DNA from: Candidatus Nanopelagicaceae bacterium
Lineage (GTDB): Bacteria > Actinomycetota > Actinomycetes > Nanopelagicales > Nanopelagicaceae
NCBI GenBank assembly: GCA_018883365.1
Contig: VEQF01000003.1
Location: 47,672 to 111,671, forward strand
Reading direction: 5' to 3'
DNA length: 64,000 bases
Positions 53,527-62,883 of the stretch are shown piece after piece. The position numbers and the translations under genes were made by a program. The notes under the pieces were generated by a model. The model was not told the origin of the DNA. It ran no database searches and saw only the letters and a list, made by a program, of their open reading frames with translations. The first letter of the stretch is position 1. The number at the start of each line of letters is the position of its first letter.

Positions 53527-54475
53527 TGCCTTCTCCCGTACTCTCCGAATTTGAACCCTCGATATCTACGCCTTCAGTCCCATTAGGAGCTTCCATCACT
53601 GTTTCGCGATCAAATTCATCACTGACCGCGATTTCGCCTTCCACAGCGCCAATCCAGGTAATTTGAAGCTCTCCTAGGGCCACGACCTGCTCAAATCTGA
53701 CTGAGCCTTCCCGATATAGCTCTAAGAGGGATAAAAACCGCGCGACCACAACCAAAGTGTCTTGAACATCCGCGATCAAGCCCCGAAAAGTCATAGTTTT
53801 GTTTCTTCTTAGGGCGTTAACAACGTTTCTTGCCTCAGCGGCAACGCTTACTAGTGGCCTATGAATATGCTCAATTGAGAGGGTGGGTGCTGTTTTTGGC
53901 GTCAAAACTCGATTAGCGATAGCGGCAAATCGTTCCGGAGACACCCCAATTAAAACCTCTGGTAGTAGAGAAGCGAAGACGGGGTCTAAAGAAACTGAGC
54001 GGGCAAAGCTCTTTTCCTGCTCATTTATTCGAGTAGCGAGAATCTGCGCGACCTCTTTGAAGGCGCGGTACTGCAGCAACCTGGCGAATAGAAGATCTCG
54101 GGCCTCTAGTAAAGCCAAGTCCTCTTCATCATCCACTTCCCCCGCGGGCAATAAACGTGCCGCCTTCAAATCAAGAAGAGTTGCGGCTACAACCAAAAAC
54201 TCGGTTGCTTGATCCAGCTTCCAGCCTTCTTCAGTTTTTTCTAACTCGCGAATGTAGGAGATGAATTCATCGGTAACGGTTGCAATAGCAACATCGGTGA
54301 TATCCATCCGATGTCTAGAAATAAGCTGCAATAGCAAGTCAAATGGTCCGTCAAAATTTTCTAAATGAACGGAAAAACCTGCAACACGTCCTTCTCCAGA
54401 AACTGTTGTGGCGCCAGCGATCGGTGGCAAGGACCCTAAAGTTTCACTTGAGGGTTCAACAATTTCGTTGTTCAT
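53519..54475 (-). CDS. scpA: Segregation and condensation protein A
   Basis: ScpA is the kleisin that bridges the SMC heads in bacterial condensin. The 318 residues show the N-terminal family motif FSVHLENFDGPFDLLLQLI, DITDVAIATVTDEFISYI, and LVVAATLLDLKAARLLP; the C-terminal winged-helix part is near VVARFLSLLELYREGSVRFEQ. I place the start at the ATG at 54475. TAGAGT abuts an earlier in-frame ATG at 54484 but is nine bases from this one, which fits a leaderless start. It diverges from parA. Confidence 0.92.
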   Translation of the reverse strand: MNNEIVEPSSETLGSLPPIAGATTVSGEGRVAGFSVHLENFDGPFDLLLQLISRHRMDITDVAIATVTDEFISYIRELEKTEEGWKLDQATEFLVVAATLLDLKAARLLPAGEVDDEEDLALLEARDLLFARLLQYRAFKEVAQILATRINEQEKSFARSVSLDPVFASLLPEVLIGVSPERFAAIANRVLTPKTAPTLSIEHIHRPLVSVAAEARNVVNALRRNKTMTFRGLIADVQDTLVVVARFLSLLELYREGSVRFEQVVALGELQITWIGAVEGEIAVSDEFDRETVMEAPNGTEGVDIEGSNSESTGEGND

Positions 54476-54484
54476 GGTGCGCAT

Positions 54485-54490
54485 ACTCTA
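54485..54490 (-). promoter_or_regulatory. -10 box of leaderless scpA promoter
   Basis: TAGAGT on the minus strand, nine bases before the ATG at 54475 and directly adjacent to an alternative ATG at 54484. Confidence 0.45.
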
Positions 54491-54525
54491 CGCGTGTCGC
54501 TACCAAAGCAGTTGCACGCCATCAC

Positions 54526-54531
54526 TAAAGT
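54526..54531 (+). promoter_or_regulatory. -10 box of leaderless parA promoter
   Basis: TAAAGT, six bases before the parA ATG at 54538. The divergent scpA box is about 35 bp away. Confidence 0.55.
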
Positions 54532-54537
54532 CGCGGC

Positions 54538-55455
54538 ATGGCAAAAAGTGCTTCAGAGATATCTCGATTGAACGCTAAATCGACAATATCCAAATTTGAT
54601 TCTGAAATTGTTACATCATCTTCAGTGCTTGGACATCCCGCTAAAGAATTTCCAATACCTGCGCCATTAATTGAACATGGCAATGCAAAAATTATTTCAG
54701 TCGTTAATCAAAAAGGTGGAGTTGGCAAGACAACTACCACAATCAATTTAGGCGCTGCTTTCGCAGAGCTTGGAAGACGAGTGCTTCTCGTTGATTTTGA
54801 TCCTCAACACTCTTTGTCAGTTGGATTAAATGTTTCAACTCGAGATATCGAAGGATCCATCTACAACTTAATGATGGATGAATCAACCAGCATCGATGAA
54901 TTCTTACTGAAAACCAGCGTTCCTGGCATGGACATGGTCCCAGCTCATGAGGATCTATCTGGCGCTGAGGGTGGTCTTGTCACCGTTATCGCGCGTGAAA
55001 AAATCCTAAAAAGAGTTCTCGCTCCGGTTTTAGATTTTTACGATGTGATTCTGATCGATTGCCAACCTTCTCTGGGCCTTCTGACCGTTAACGCATTAAC
55101 CGCATCGGATTGGGTTTTGGTACCACTTGAATGTGAATACTTCGCATTACGCGGAGTTGCATTGCTTGATGACATCATTAAGAAAGTTCAAATAAACACC
55201 AACTCTGAGCTGCAGCTGTTGGGAATTTTGCCAACTATGTTTGATCGCAAAACTGTTCACAGCCGTGAAGTGCTAGAGCGTATTAGCGATGCATTCCCTG
55301 GCAAGGTTTTTGATACGACAATTGCCAGAACAGTACGTTTCCCTGAAACGACAGTTGCCGGAGAGCCAATTACTTCTTATGCAAGCTCGTCAATTGGTGC
55401 CGCTGCATACAGAAGACTTGCTCGAGAGATTATTTCTATGGGAGGAGTGCGATGA
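54538..55455 (+). CDS. ParA/Soj-family ATPase
   Basis: A 305-residue ParA-type ATPase, the mover in DNA or cargo segregation. The deviant Walker A is VVNQKGGVGKTTTTINLG near residue 60, Walker A' is LLVDFDPQHSLSVGL and Walker B is VILIDCQPSLGLLTVNAL. The N-terminal 50 residues are a Ser/Ile-rich extension. It sits by scpAB, the place of mycobacterial Rv1708, not at the origin-linked parAB locus. The next gene overlaps by 4 nt and may encode its DNA-binding partner in place of ParB. Confidence 0.9.
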   Translation: MAKSASEISRLNAKSTISKFDSEIVTSSSVLGHPAKEFPIPAPLIEHGNAKIISVVNQKGGVGKTTTTINLGAAFAELGRRVLLVDFDPQHSLSVGLNVSTRDIEGSIYNLMMDESTSIDEFLLKTSVPGMDMVPAHEDLSGAEGGLVTVIAREKILKRVLAPVLDFYDVILIDCQPSLGLLTVNALTASDWVLVPLECEYFALRGVALLDDIIKKVQINTNSELQLLGILPTMFDRKTVHSREVLERISDAFPGKVFDTTIARTVRFPETTVAGEPITSYASSSIGAAAYRRLAREIISMGGVR

Positions 55456-55877
55456 GTAGAAGAATAAGTTTGCCGGGTGCTGATGAGCTATTCCGCAAAA
55501 CAACTCTGAGTGCGGTGCCTGATCAAGTTGTTGAAGAGGTTGAGGTTGCACATACAAATCGACCTACAACCGCAACCGCCTCTGCGGTGCAAAAACCAGT
55601 TCAGAAATCAACTGGTGTTAGACAAACACCAAGACGTCGAGCAACCGGAGTTGATAAAGCTCCATCTGGTCGCGAAAAACATGATGAGAAAATAACGGTT
55701 TACCTATCCCCTGAAGAGTTATTTGATTTGGAGCAAGCACGCCTACATCTTCGTGGCGATTTAGGCCTAGCTGTTGATCGTGGCCGAATTGTTAGAGAAG
55801 CCCTTGCTATTGTGATTGCAGACTTGGAATCAAAGGGCGATCAATCAATTATTGCTCGCAGATTACGCGGTCGCTAA
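55452..55877 (+). CDS. Small basic protein downstream of parA, ribbon-helix-helix-like
   Basis: A 141-residue protein without a firmly known function. The first 75 residues are disordered-looking, Thr/Gln/Val-rich, ending in a basic patch (RQTPRRRATG). The C-terminal 65 residues resemble a ribbon-helix-helix DNA-binding fold: strand KITVYLSPEELFDLEQARLH, a turn, then helix RIVREALAIVIADL, ending RRLRGR. Small RHH proteins act as centromere binders with ParA-type ATPases (ParG, ParR, omega). The ATGA overlap with parA supports a functional pair. The fold is inferred by eye only. Confidence 0.6.
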   Translation: MSRRISLPGADELFRKTTLSAVPDQVVEEVEVAHTNRPTTATASAVQKPVQKSTGVRQTPRRRATGVDKAPSGREKHDEKITVYLSPEELFDLEQARLHLRGDLGLAVDRGRIVREALAIVIADLESKGDQSIIARRLRGR

Positions 55878-55883
55878 AAACCT

Positions 55884-56783
55884 TTATTTCGATCTAGGGT
55901 GAGAGTTTATATAGCTCTCGCGCAACTTATCGATCGTTACTAAAGTGTAAATTTGCGTCGTTGTTACAGAGGAATGACCTAAAAGCTCCTGTACAACACG
56001 TATATCTGCGCCGCCATCTAGTAGATGCGTGGCAAAAGAATGTCGCAAAGCATGTGGTGAAATATCGCGCTTGATATTTGCTCTTTTAGCTGCGTCACTG
56101 ACAACGCTCCAGGTGCTCTGCCTTGATAACCGCGTCCCGGCATTCTCGTTGATAAATAATGCGGTTTCCTGGCTACGTTTTACAAAGATTGGTCTAACCC
56201 GTACTAAATATTGATCAATTGCTTGTTGGGCAAAGCTGCCCAGCGGAACTAAGCGTTGTTTACCGCCCTTGCCTCTAACTCTTACGGTAATTATCGAGTC
56301 TTCAGATTTACTAATGTCATCGATATCAAGAGCTACAACCTCGCTAACTCGAGCACCGGTTGCATACAGAGTTTCGATTATGGCCCGATTTCGAATTCCG
56401 GACGGCGAGTCATCACAGGAATCAATCATTGCCGATACTTCATCAACAGTGAGAGCTTTAGGTAGCCGCTTTGGAATTTTCGGAGGAAGCAATTCCTTGG
56501 TTACATTTGCAATCTTTTGATCTTTTTCCAAGAAAGAAAAAAAGCTTCGCAATGCGACGGTATGCCTAGCGATAGTTGAATCACTCAAGTTGGAAAGTCG
56601 TAAAATTTTGGTGAAGCCGACCAAGTGCTCCATTTGAACTTCCGACAAATTGAGCCGCTCATTTTCAAGAAAATCTAAGAACTTAGTTAGATCTCTTCGG
56701 TAGGCATTTACAGAATTCTTACTTAAACCTCGTTCAATTGCGCAATGATTGAGGAATATCTGCAAAAGCTCAGAATTAACCAC
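55884..56783 (-). CDS. xerD: Tyrosine recombinase XerD
   Basis: XerD resolves chromosome dimers with XerC at dif. The 299 residues have an N-terminal SAM-like core-binding domain ([19 protein letters not shown]) and a catalytic domain with the full set of residues: Arg in ATGARVSEV, Lys in [12 protein letters not shown], His and Arg in [21 protein letters not shown] and Tyr in TTQIYTLV. The GTG at 56783 overlaps the end of pyrG by 8 nt; a longer reading frame further into pyrG is not supported. It converges on the RHH-like gene. Confidence 0.93.
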   Translation of the reverse strand: MVNSELLQIFLNHCAIERGLSKNSVNAYRRDLTKFLDFLENERLNLSEVQMEHLVGFTKILRLSNLSDSTIARHTVALRSFFSFLEKDQKIANVTKELLPPKIPKRLPKALTVDEVSAMIDSCDDSPSGIRNRAIIETLYATGARVSEVVALDIDDISKSEDSIITVRVRGKGGKQRLVPLGSFAQQAIDQYLVRVRPIFVKRSQETALFINENAGTRLSRQSTWSVVSDAAKRANIKRDISPHALRHSFATHLLDGGADIRVVQELLGHSSVTTTQIYTLVTIDKLRESYINSHPRSK

Positions 56784-58407
56784 GTTCCAATGCAGCCTTA
56801 ACCAATCCAACAAATAATGGATGTGGCTTGGTAGGTCTAGATCTGAATTCAGGGTGAGCTTGGGTTCCTACATAGTAAGGATGTATCTCGCTAGGCAATT
56901 CCACAAACTCCACCAGACGTTGATCTGGTGATAATCCGCTAAAAACTAATCCCGCTTGTGCGATTTGCTCGCGGTATTGATTATTAACTTCGTATCTATG
57001 GCGATGTCTTTCTGATATCTCATTTGCACCATATGTTTTCGCCACAATCGAACCACTAGCTAATACCGCTGTGTACAAACCTAGGCGCATGGTGCCTCCC
57101 ATGTCAGCTTCGCCCGAGACGTATTTTTCCTGTCCTGCCATCGTGGCAATAACTGGATGGCTTGCGGTCGGATCAAACTCAGCGGAGTTTGCATCTTTGA
57201 GGCCAGCTAAATTGCGCGCGGCTTCAATTACCATGCATTGCAAACCAAGACACAAGCCAAGGGTGGGAATTTTATGTTCGCGTGCAAACTTCAATGCTCC
57301 AAGTTTGCCTTCAATGCCACGAACACCGAAACCACCTGGAACACAAATGGCATCAAGATCTGAAAGGTTTTTTTCTGCGCCAGACTCAGTTTCGCAGTCA
57401 TCGCTAACAATCCACTTGATCTCAACTCTGGCATTATTTGCAAATCCACCTGCACGTAGCGCCTCAGTTACTGACAAATAAGCATCTGGTAAATCTACGT
57501 ACTTTCCAACGAGTCCAATTTTTACGGTGTGAGCCGGGTTATGAACCCGCTCCAAAAGCGCATCCCATTCTTGCCATGCAACTTCATTAGATTTCAAACC
57601 TAAACGTCGAACTAGATATGAATCCAATCCCTCTCGATGAAGAACTTTTGGAATGTCATAAATGGATGGTGCATCTACCGCCGCAACAACAGCTTCTTGA
57701 TCTACGTCGCACATCAAAGAGATCTTCTTTTTAACCGCTACTGGAATCTCACGATCAGAACGCAAAACAACAGCATCCGGAGAAATACCAATCGAGCGCA
57801 ATGCTTGAACAGAATGCTGAGTTGGTTTGGTTTTAAGCTCTCCGGAAGGTCCGATATACGGAACTAATGACACATGGAGATAGAAAACATTTTCGCGTCC
57901 AACCTCTTGCCTGATCTGTCGAGCTGCTTCTAAAAATGGCAGAGATTCAATATCGCCAACAGTTCCACCGATTTCAGTAATAACGATGTCGATATCCGGG
58001 CCTGCCATCGCTTTCATGCGATCTTTAATCTCATTAGTGATGTGAGGGATTACTTGGACCGTATCCCCCAGGTACTCCCCGCGACGCTCTCGAGCAATTA
58101 CCCGGGAATAAACCTGACCAGTAGTGACATTTGCTGATCCGTGAAGGTTGGTGTCAAGAAATCTTTCATAGTGGCCGATATCTAAATCGGTCTCCGCTCC
58201 ATCATCAGTAACAAACACTTCGCCATGCTGAAACGGATTCATTGTTCCGGGATCAACATTGATATAGGGATCGAGTTTTTGCATGGTCACTCGGAGTCCA
58301 CGGGCGCGAAGCAACCTTCCTAAACTGGAAGCTGTAAGACCCTTGCCTAAACTTGAGGCGACTCCGCCGGTGACAAATAGATGCTTGGTCACATGATTGG
58401 CGGTCAT
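56776..58407 (-). CDS. pyrG: CTP synthase
   Basis: PyrG aminates UTP to CTP with glutamine. The 543-residue protein has an N-terminal synthetase domain ([35 protein letters not shown]) and a C-terminal glutamine amidotransferase domain with [11 protein letters not shown], the nucleophile Cys in [10 protein letters not shown], and HPEF. I chose the ATG at 58407, giving the usual short leader before KHLFVTGG; the GTG at 58425, which overlaps the recN TGA, is an alternative. It continues the pyrimidine theme with pyrDKF at the far end of the window. Confidence 0.96.
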   Translation of the reverse strand: MTANHVTKHLFVTGGVASSLGKGLTASSLGRLLRARGLRVTMQKLDPYINVDPGTMNPFQHGEVFVTDDGAETDLDIGHYERFLDTNLHGSANVTTGQVYSRVIARERRGEYLGDTVQVIPHITNEIKDRMKAMAGPDIDIVITEIGGTVGDIESLPFLEAARQIRQEVGRENVFYLHVSLVPYIGPSGELKTKPTQHSVQALRSIGISPDAVVLRSDREIPVAVKKKISLMCDVDQEAVVAAVDAPSIYDIPKVLHREGLDSYLVRRLGLKSNEVAWQEWDALLERVHNPAHTVKIGLVGKYVDLPDAYLSVTEALRAGGFANNARVEIKWIVSDDCETESGAEKNLSDLDAICVPGGFGVRGIEGKLGALKFAREHKIPTLGLCLGLQCMVIEAARNLAGLKDANSAEFDPTASHPVIATMAGQEKYVSGEADMGGTMRLGLYTAVLASGSIVAKTYGANEISERHRHRYEVNNQYREQIAQAGLVFSGLSPDQRLVEFVELPSEIHPYYVGTQAHPEFRSRPTKPHPLFVGLVKAALERG

Positions 58408-58421
58408 GGGTGGCGAACTTA

Positions 58422-60173
58422 TCACGCCTTTTCAGCTGAACGTAAATTTAGGAGTTCGCGTGCGTGTTCTTGGGCGTGTTCTGAGCTTTCAAGCCCAGAG
58501 AGCATTCTGGCAATCTCAATTTCGCGTTGCGAATCATCGAGAGCGCGAATGGAGCTCTCCGTAACGGCACCATCAATATTTTTCTCAACGATGATGTGGT
58601 GATCCGCCCAAATAGCAACCTGAGGTAGATGTGTGACCACAATAACCTGAGCTTGTTTAGCTAGTTTTTTTAAACGGCGGCCAACATCTAAAGCCGCCTT
58701 TCCCCCGACGCCAGCATCCACCTCATCAAAGATATAAGTCCCTACTGGATAGGTATTTGCAACTACAACTTCAATGCCCAACATCAGACGCGAAAGTTCA
58801 CCGCCGCTTGCCGCCTTCATGATTGGAAGTAACTCGGTTCCTCCATGAGCAGAAAACTCAATTGAAACATCATCTATTCCATGTCCTTGGAAATCTGAAT
58901 CTGACTCACACGCTTTGGAAGTAACGACCACATCTAATCTGGCCTTTGGCATGGATAGCGCGTGCAATTCAGCCTCTACCAATTTTGAAAATTCAGCCGC
59001 TCTGTCCGACCTCATCTTTGAAAGCTTTTTCGCTTTGAGGATTAACTCGGACCTACTTTTCTGCAGTTCGATCTTAAGTTTTTCAATAGTTTCATCACCA
59101 CCGCTTAAGTCGGCAATGCGGGTACTGGCCTCCCTTGCGAATTCAATTGCTTCAACAAATGCCAGCGCTCTGTCAGGTGATTTGCCATATTTTTTAAGGA
59201 AGGTGAGCAGAAGTGAACGCCGTTGTAGCGCGCTCTCCAATGCGTTCGGATCGGCCGAAAGATCACTTAAATATCGATCCAAATCAGCAGCTGCATCAAC
59301 TAAATTAAAGAGGGAGTCAGAGATTCGATCGTGAAGCGCATCAAGAGCCGAATCTTTTCCTTTAATCCCCTGCAAGAAACGCTTACCTTGTTGCAGTCCG
59401 TTAAGGGCACCCATTTCTTCATCGCTTAAAGCTGCTACCGCCCCTGATACCGCTACCCTTAAATCTTCAATGGATTCCAACTTTGAAATAGTGTTATCCA
59501 ATTCGCTTAACTCGGTTTCTCGCGGCTTTAGCTTTTTAAAATCAGCATCAACTTCTCGTAATTGAGTTATCAATCGCTCTTTATCCCCAAGGGCCTTGGT
59601 GAGTTCACTTATCTTTGACTTTATCGAAGTGAAATCATCCAAATTTTCTTGATACTGCACCAAAGCTTCGGAGAATTCCGGCCCACAAAAACCATCCAGT
59701 ATTTCACGTTGTTTGTTGGCCTTTGATAAAACCAAATTTGAGTGCTGGCCGTGAATTTCAATTAGCTCGCCAGAGAGATCATTAAGAGTTGAAACTGTTG
59801 TAGGAGCGCCTCCAGCTAGAGCCCGGCTCTTTCCATCTTTTGCAACACTTCTATTGAGAAGAATGCAGTCATCTTCAGGAACAATGTCATGCTCCTCTAA
59901 AACCTGACTAAGTGTCGCCGGGATCGGTTTTGGTAATGCAAATCTGCCAGAGGTAGTGGCTCTTTCATTTCCAATCCGAACCAGATCGGAGTCCGCTTTG
60001 CCACCAAGAATTAGAGACAAAGCAGAGAGCAACATGGTCTTTCCTGCTCCGGTTTCACCGGTAATGACATTCAAACCTGGTCTGAATTCAACAATGGCGT
60101 TATCGATAACGCCTAGTCCTCGAATAGATATTTCCTGCAAGAGTGAGCGTTGGCTCAAACCCTTTTTACTCAC
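58422..60173 (-). CDS. recN: DNA repair protein RecN
   Basis: RecN is an SMC-like ATPase that helps repair double-strand breaks. The 583 residues have Walker [15 protein letters not shown] near the N-terminus, a central coiled-coil region (about 150-400), the ABC signature [14 protein letters not shown] and Walker [20 protein letters not shown]. The GTG at 60173 overlaps the nadK stop by 8 nt. The family start is normally just before [14 protein letters not shown], which fits. It overlaps or abuts pyrG; genes that separate them in mycobacteria are missing here. Confidence 0.94.
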   Translation of the reverse strand: MSKKGLSQRSLLQEISIRGLGVIDNAIVEFRPGLNVITGETGAGKTMLLSALSLILGGKADSDLVRIGNERATTSGRFALPKPIPATLSQVLEEHDIVPEDDCILLNRSVAKDGKSRALAGGAPTTVSTLNDLSGELIEIHGQHSNLVLSKANKQREILDGFCGPEFSEALVQYQENLDDFTSIKSKISELTKALGDKERLITQLREVDADFKKLKPRETELSELDNTISKLESIEDLRVAVSGAVAALSDEEMGALNGLQQGKRFLQGIKGKDSALDALHDRISDSLFNLVDAAADLDRYLSDLSADPNALESALQRRSLLLTFLKKYGKSPDRALAFVEAIEFAREASTRIADLSGGDETIEKLKIELQKSRSELILKAKKLSKMRSDRAAEFSKLVEAELHALSMPKARLDVVVTSKACESDSDFQGHGIDDVSIEFSAHGGTELLPIMKAASGGELSRLMLGIEVVVANTYPVGTYIFDEVDAGVGGKAALDVGRRLKKLAKQAQVIVVTHLPQVAIWADHHIIVEKNIDGAVTESSIRALDDSQREIEIARMLSGLESSEHAQEHARELLNLRSAEKA

Positions 60174-61044
60174 CGCGCCACCCATCAACTGGTAACTTGA
60201 ACTTGGCAACTAATCGGTCGGTGAATGCCGCTGCTTCCATATGTGCCAGGTTGATAAAGGATTTCTCGCTGGTAATTACCACACGATCCTTTTCTAGAAG
60301 ATGAAACTTTCGCAACCCATCAGCTGATAGAGCACCTTCATCGCTTTCAACATCTATGGCGATCTCTGATTTAGGAGAAATAACCATAGGATCGGAAAAG
60401 AGCGCATGCGCCGCTAGTGGAAGAAGAACTAATGCCTCGACATCGGGCCAGACGACCGGTCCCCCGGCGCTAAATGCATATGCGGTTGAGCCGGTAGGCG
60501 TTGCACAGATAACTCCATCACATCCCCAACGCGATAGTGGGCGATGATCAACCTGCACAAACAATTCCATCATGGCTTCGGTATTTCTCTCTACCGTAAT
60601 TTCATTTAAAGCCCAACCTTGCGCAACCAAAGAATTTTCGCGAAGGACTTGATAAGACAATGTCATTCGCTTTTCAAGCGTGTAGCTTTTTTCATTTATC
60701 GCCGTAGCAATCTCATCAATACTTGGTCTTCCGATTTGTGCAAGAAAACCAACGTGACCCAAATTAATACCAAGAACTGGCACTTTACTGCCATGAACCA
60801 TCTCAGCTCCGCGAAGAATGGTTCCGTCGCCACCAAGGACAAGGGCTAATTCGAAGTTCTCTAAGTTATTCTTTAGCCATTCCCTGGATATCTGCTCAAC
60901 ACCTGGAATATCTGTGGCTGTGACGCAGTAGAAATTAAAATTGTAGGTCTTTAATTTAGAAACAATGTCTTTCGCCACATCTTTTGCTTCGGGGCGATTT
61001 GGATGTAAAACAATAAGAAGTTGACGCGCATTTGAACTCATCAT
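60166..61044 (-). CDS. nadK: NAD kinase
   Basis: NadK phosphorylates NAD to NADP. The 292-residue enzyme has the diagnostic LVLGGDGTILRGAE, PVLGINLGHVGFLAQ, NEITVERN and GVICATPTGSTAYAFSAGGP motifs. The ATG at 61044 overlaps the tlyA TAA by one base. It lies between tlyA and recN, the conserved tlyA-nadK-recN order of actinobacteria. Confidence 0.96.
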   Translation of the reverse strand: MMSSNARQLLIVLHPNRPEAKDVAKDIVSKLKTYNFNFYCVTATDIPGVEQISREWLKNNLENFELALVLGGDGTILRGAEMVHGSKVPVLGINLGHVGFLAQIGRPSIDEIATAINEKSYTLEKRMTLSYQVLRENSLVAQGWALNEITVERNTEAMMELFVQVDHRPLSRWGCDGVICATPTGSTAYAFSAGGPVVWPDVEALVLLPLAAHALFSDPMVISPKSEIAIDVESDEGALSADGLRKFHLLEKDRVVITSEKSFINLAHMEAAAFTDRLVAKFKLPVDGWRGE

Positions 61045-61844
61045 TACTGCGGTCCTTTCTGTATTGCTTCTTCAATAGAGATCTTTAATTCTGACTCGGA
61101 ATTGATACCACTTCCTTGCCGCAACCAGAGGAAATACTCAACATTTCCCGATGGGCCTGGAAGTGGGCTTGCCACTACCCCAACCGTACCCAAACCTAAA
61201 CTAGCCGCGCACAATGCAACCTCGAGCACGGCTGATTTGCGAAGCTCGGGATCACGAACTACGCCGCCGGCCCCAAGTTTTTCTCTCCCCACCTCGAACT
61301 GAGGTTTAACCATCAGCAGAAAGTTCGCCGTTGGTTTTGCAACTGAAACAAGCGCTGGAAGTACGAGGCTAAGGGAGATGAAAGATAGATCGGCGACGAT
61401 TAAATCAACGGACTCGCCAATTAGCTCTGGAGAAATAGAGCGAACATTTGTGCGGTCGTGAATCTGAACACGGGCATCCTGCTGAAGTGGCCAAGCAAGC
61501 TGGCCGTAACCAACATCAACGGCAATAACTTTTTTGGCGCCGCGGCGAAGCAGTACATCGGTGAAACCGCCAGTTGATGCACCGGCATCCAATGCAACGC
61601 AATTAGCAACTTCGATGCCATCAAAGGCATCTAATGCTCCTGCCAATTTGTGGGCGCCACGAGAGACATAATCATCCTGCTGTGCGACAAGGTTTATTGA
61701 AGTTTCTGCATCTACCTGAGTTGCAGCTTTAGTTGCAGGCATTCCCCGCACCAACACTAAATTGGACTCAATTAGCTCAACTGCATGTTCGCGAGATCTC
61801 GCCAATCCCCTTCGAACTAGCTCGACATCTAACCGAACCCTCAT
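61044..61844 (-). CDS. tlyA: TlyA rRNA 2'-O-methyltransferase / hemolysin A family
   Basis: TlyA methylates ribose 2'-OH on 16S and/or 23S rRNA; in mycobacteria it determines capreomycin sensitivity. The 266 residues have an N-terminal S4 domain (RLDVELVRRGLARSREHAVELI) and an FtsJ-like methyltransferase with VALDAGASTGGFTDVLL, VDLIVADLSFISLSLVLP and MVKPQFEVG. The two-domain form fits the dual 16S/23S type, but that is inferred. An AAGGAG Shine-Dalgarno lies nine bases before the ATG. Confidence 0.94.
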   Translation of the reverse strand: MRVRLDVELVRRGLARSREHAVELIESNLVLVRGMPATKAATQVDAETSINLVAQQDDYVSRGAHKLAGALDAFDGIEVANCVALDAGASTGGFTDVLLRRGAKKVIAVDVGYGQLAWPLQQDARVQIHDRTNVRSISPELIGESVDLIVADLSFISLSLVLPALVSVAKPTANFLLMVKPQFEVGREKLGAGGVVRDPELRKSAVLEVALCAASLGLGTVGVVASPLPGPSGNVEYFLWLRQGSGINSESELKISIEEAIQKGPQ

Positions 61845-61908
61845 CTTTTGAACTCCTTATAAAAAGGCACGGCGACAGATTTCGTTTTTAGAAATCATCT
61901 TTGTGAAA

Positions 61909-62088
61909 TTAGCTTTGGCTGGAAATTCCCTCGACAGAGGTCAACGCTTGAGACAGCTCACTGTTGATCTCATCAAATTTATTTCCATGCTCCTCTAGAG
62001 GGGCAAATGCAACCTCATTAATTCTTTTCTTTATGGCCGAGATTGCAGCCAAATTTGAATTTCCTTCACCGGCTAGAGAATCACTCAT
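61909..62088 (-). CDS. Small 59-residue protein upstream of tlyA
   Basis: A short gene readable only by hand: ATG at 62088, TAA at 61909-61911, 59 residues. The protein is acidic and helical, starting MSDSLAGEGNSNLAAISAIK and with NEVAFAPLEEHGNKFDEI in the middle. The ATG overlaps the upstream phasin-like stop as ATGA, typical of real coupled genes here. Mycobacteria have a similarly small gene next to tlyA (Rv1693), which supports it by position. No function can be assigned. Confidence 0.65.
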   Translation of the reverse strand: MSDSLAGEGNSNLAAISAIKKRINEVAFAPLEEHGNKFDEINSELSQALTSVEGISSQS

Positions 62089-62498
62089 TTAGCGGACTTC
62101 TTTCCTGAACTCTTTTTCACTTTTGTAGCGTTCTTGGCTCCTGCTTTTGCAGAGGTGGCCTTTTTGGGAGATGACTTTCCTGAAGATTTTTTGGATGAAG
62201 AGTTCTTATTGGGTGTTTTTTTGGCACTTGCGTTTGAAGCTGCAGCCCGATTTGAGTTAGTAACCAGTTTTGATTTAAGAGCCTCTACCTCTCTGGCAAG
62301 ACGATCTAGATCCTCCTGATGGGCAAACCCCATCTTCTTCACACTTCGAGAAACCTCTTCTTCCACTCTTTGCTTAATAGATTCGCCGCTTTCACGAGCC
62401 CATGCATTAAGAGCAGCTGCCATTTCTTGTGGAGTCTTCTCTCCCGATGAAACTTTTGAGAGATATGTTTTCAATGCAGATAAGAGATCATTTGCCAT
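62085..62498 (-). CDS. Phasin-like protein with Lys/Ala/Ser-rich tail
   Basis: A 137-residue two-part protein. Residues 1-80 form helices of the phasin-like/PhaF type (LSALKTYLSKVSSGEKTPQE, then a probable coiled coil EDLDRLAREVEALKSKL). Residues 85-137 are low complexity, Lys/Ser/Ala-rich with KKSSGK-type repeats, as in histone H1-like tails. Such tails bind DNA; PhaF-like proteins link granules to the nucleoid. Whether this organism makes granules is not shown, so a nucleoid or membrane-associated role is equally possible. It overlaps the 59-residue gene by 4 nt. Confidence 0.65.
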   Translation of the reverse strand: MANDLLSALKTYLSKVSSGEKTPQEMAAALNAWARESGESIKQRVEEEVSRSVKKMGFAHQEDLDRLAREVEALKSKLVTNSNRAAASNASAKKTPNKNSSSKKSSGKSSPKKATSAKAGAKNATKVKKSSGKKSAK

Positions 62499-62511
62499 GG
62501 GCTAAAGGTAC

Positions 62512-62883
62512 CTAAACTCGGCGCAATTGGCGGCCTTCAACCTGCCAGCGACTTACCGCCCCGGCTCCCATTTTCCAGAATCTCCGTCGGAGAACTCCAT
62601 CAACTTCGACCCATTCCTCTTCCTTCAACGAGAGTCCCCTTTTACGCAAAACGGAGCTCCAAAGTGCAACATCAAAGGTGTCATATCCATCGCGGTCATC
62701 GCGTTTAACTACAACTCTAAGCTCTACTACTTTGTCGCCGCTTGGCAGCTTTTTCTCCAAGCCCACCCCACTGCAACGACCAACTAATCTGACTGTGTTT
62801 TGATAATCATCTTTGACTGATTCATCTACTGGTTTGCGAGGCTTAGGCGCGCCTTTTATAGATTTTCTAGCTGTCTTAGTCAT
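62512..62883 (-). CDS. SSB-like OB-fold protein
   Basis: A 123-residue protein resembling single-stranded DNA-binding proteins: NTVRLVGRCSGVGLEKKLPS, then VVELRVVVKRDDR, TFDVALWSSVLRKRG, EEWVEVDGVLRRRFWKMGAG. It lacks the glycine-rich linker and acidic tip of the main SSB, so it is a paralogue rather than the replicative protein. It starts with a basic N-terminus (TKTARKSIKGAPKPRKPV). The ATG is preceded by AAGGAG, which is locked in a hairpin. Confidence 0.75.
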   Translation of the reverse strand: MTKTARKSIKGAPKPRKPVDESVKDDYQNTVRLVGRCSGVGLEKKLPSGDKVVELRVVVKRDDRDGYDTFDVALWSSVLRKRGLSLKEEEWVEVDGVLRRRFWKMGAGAVSRWQVEGRQLRRV

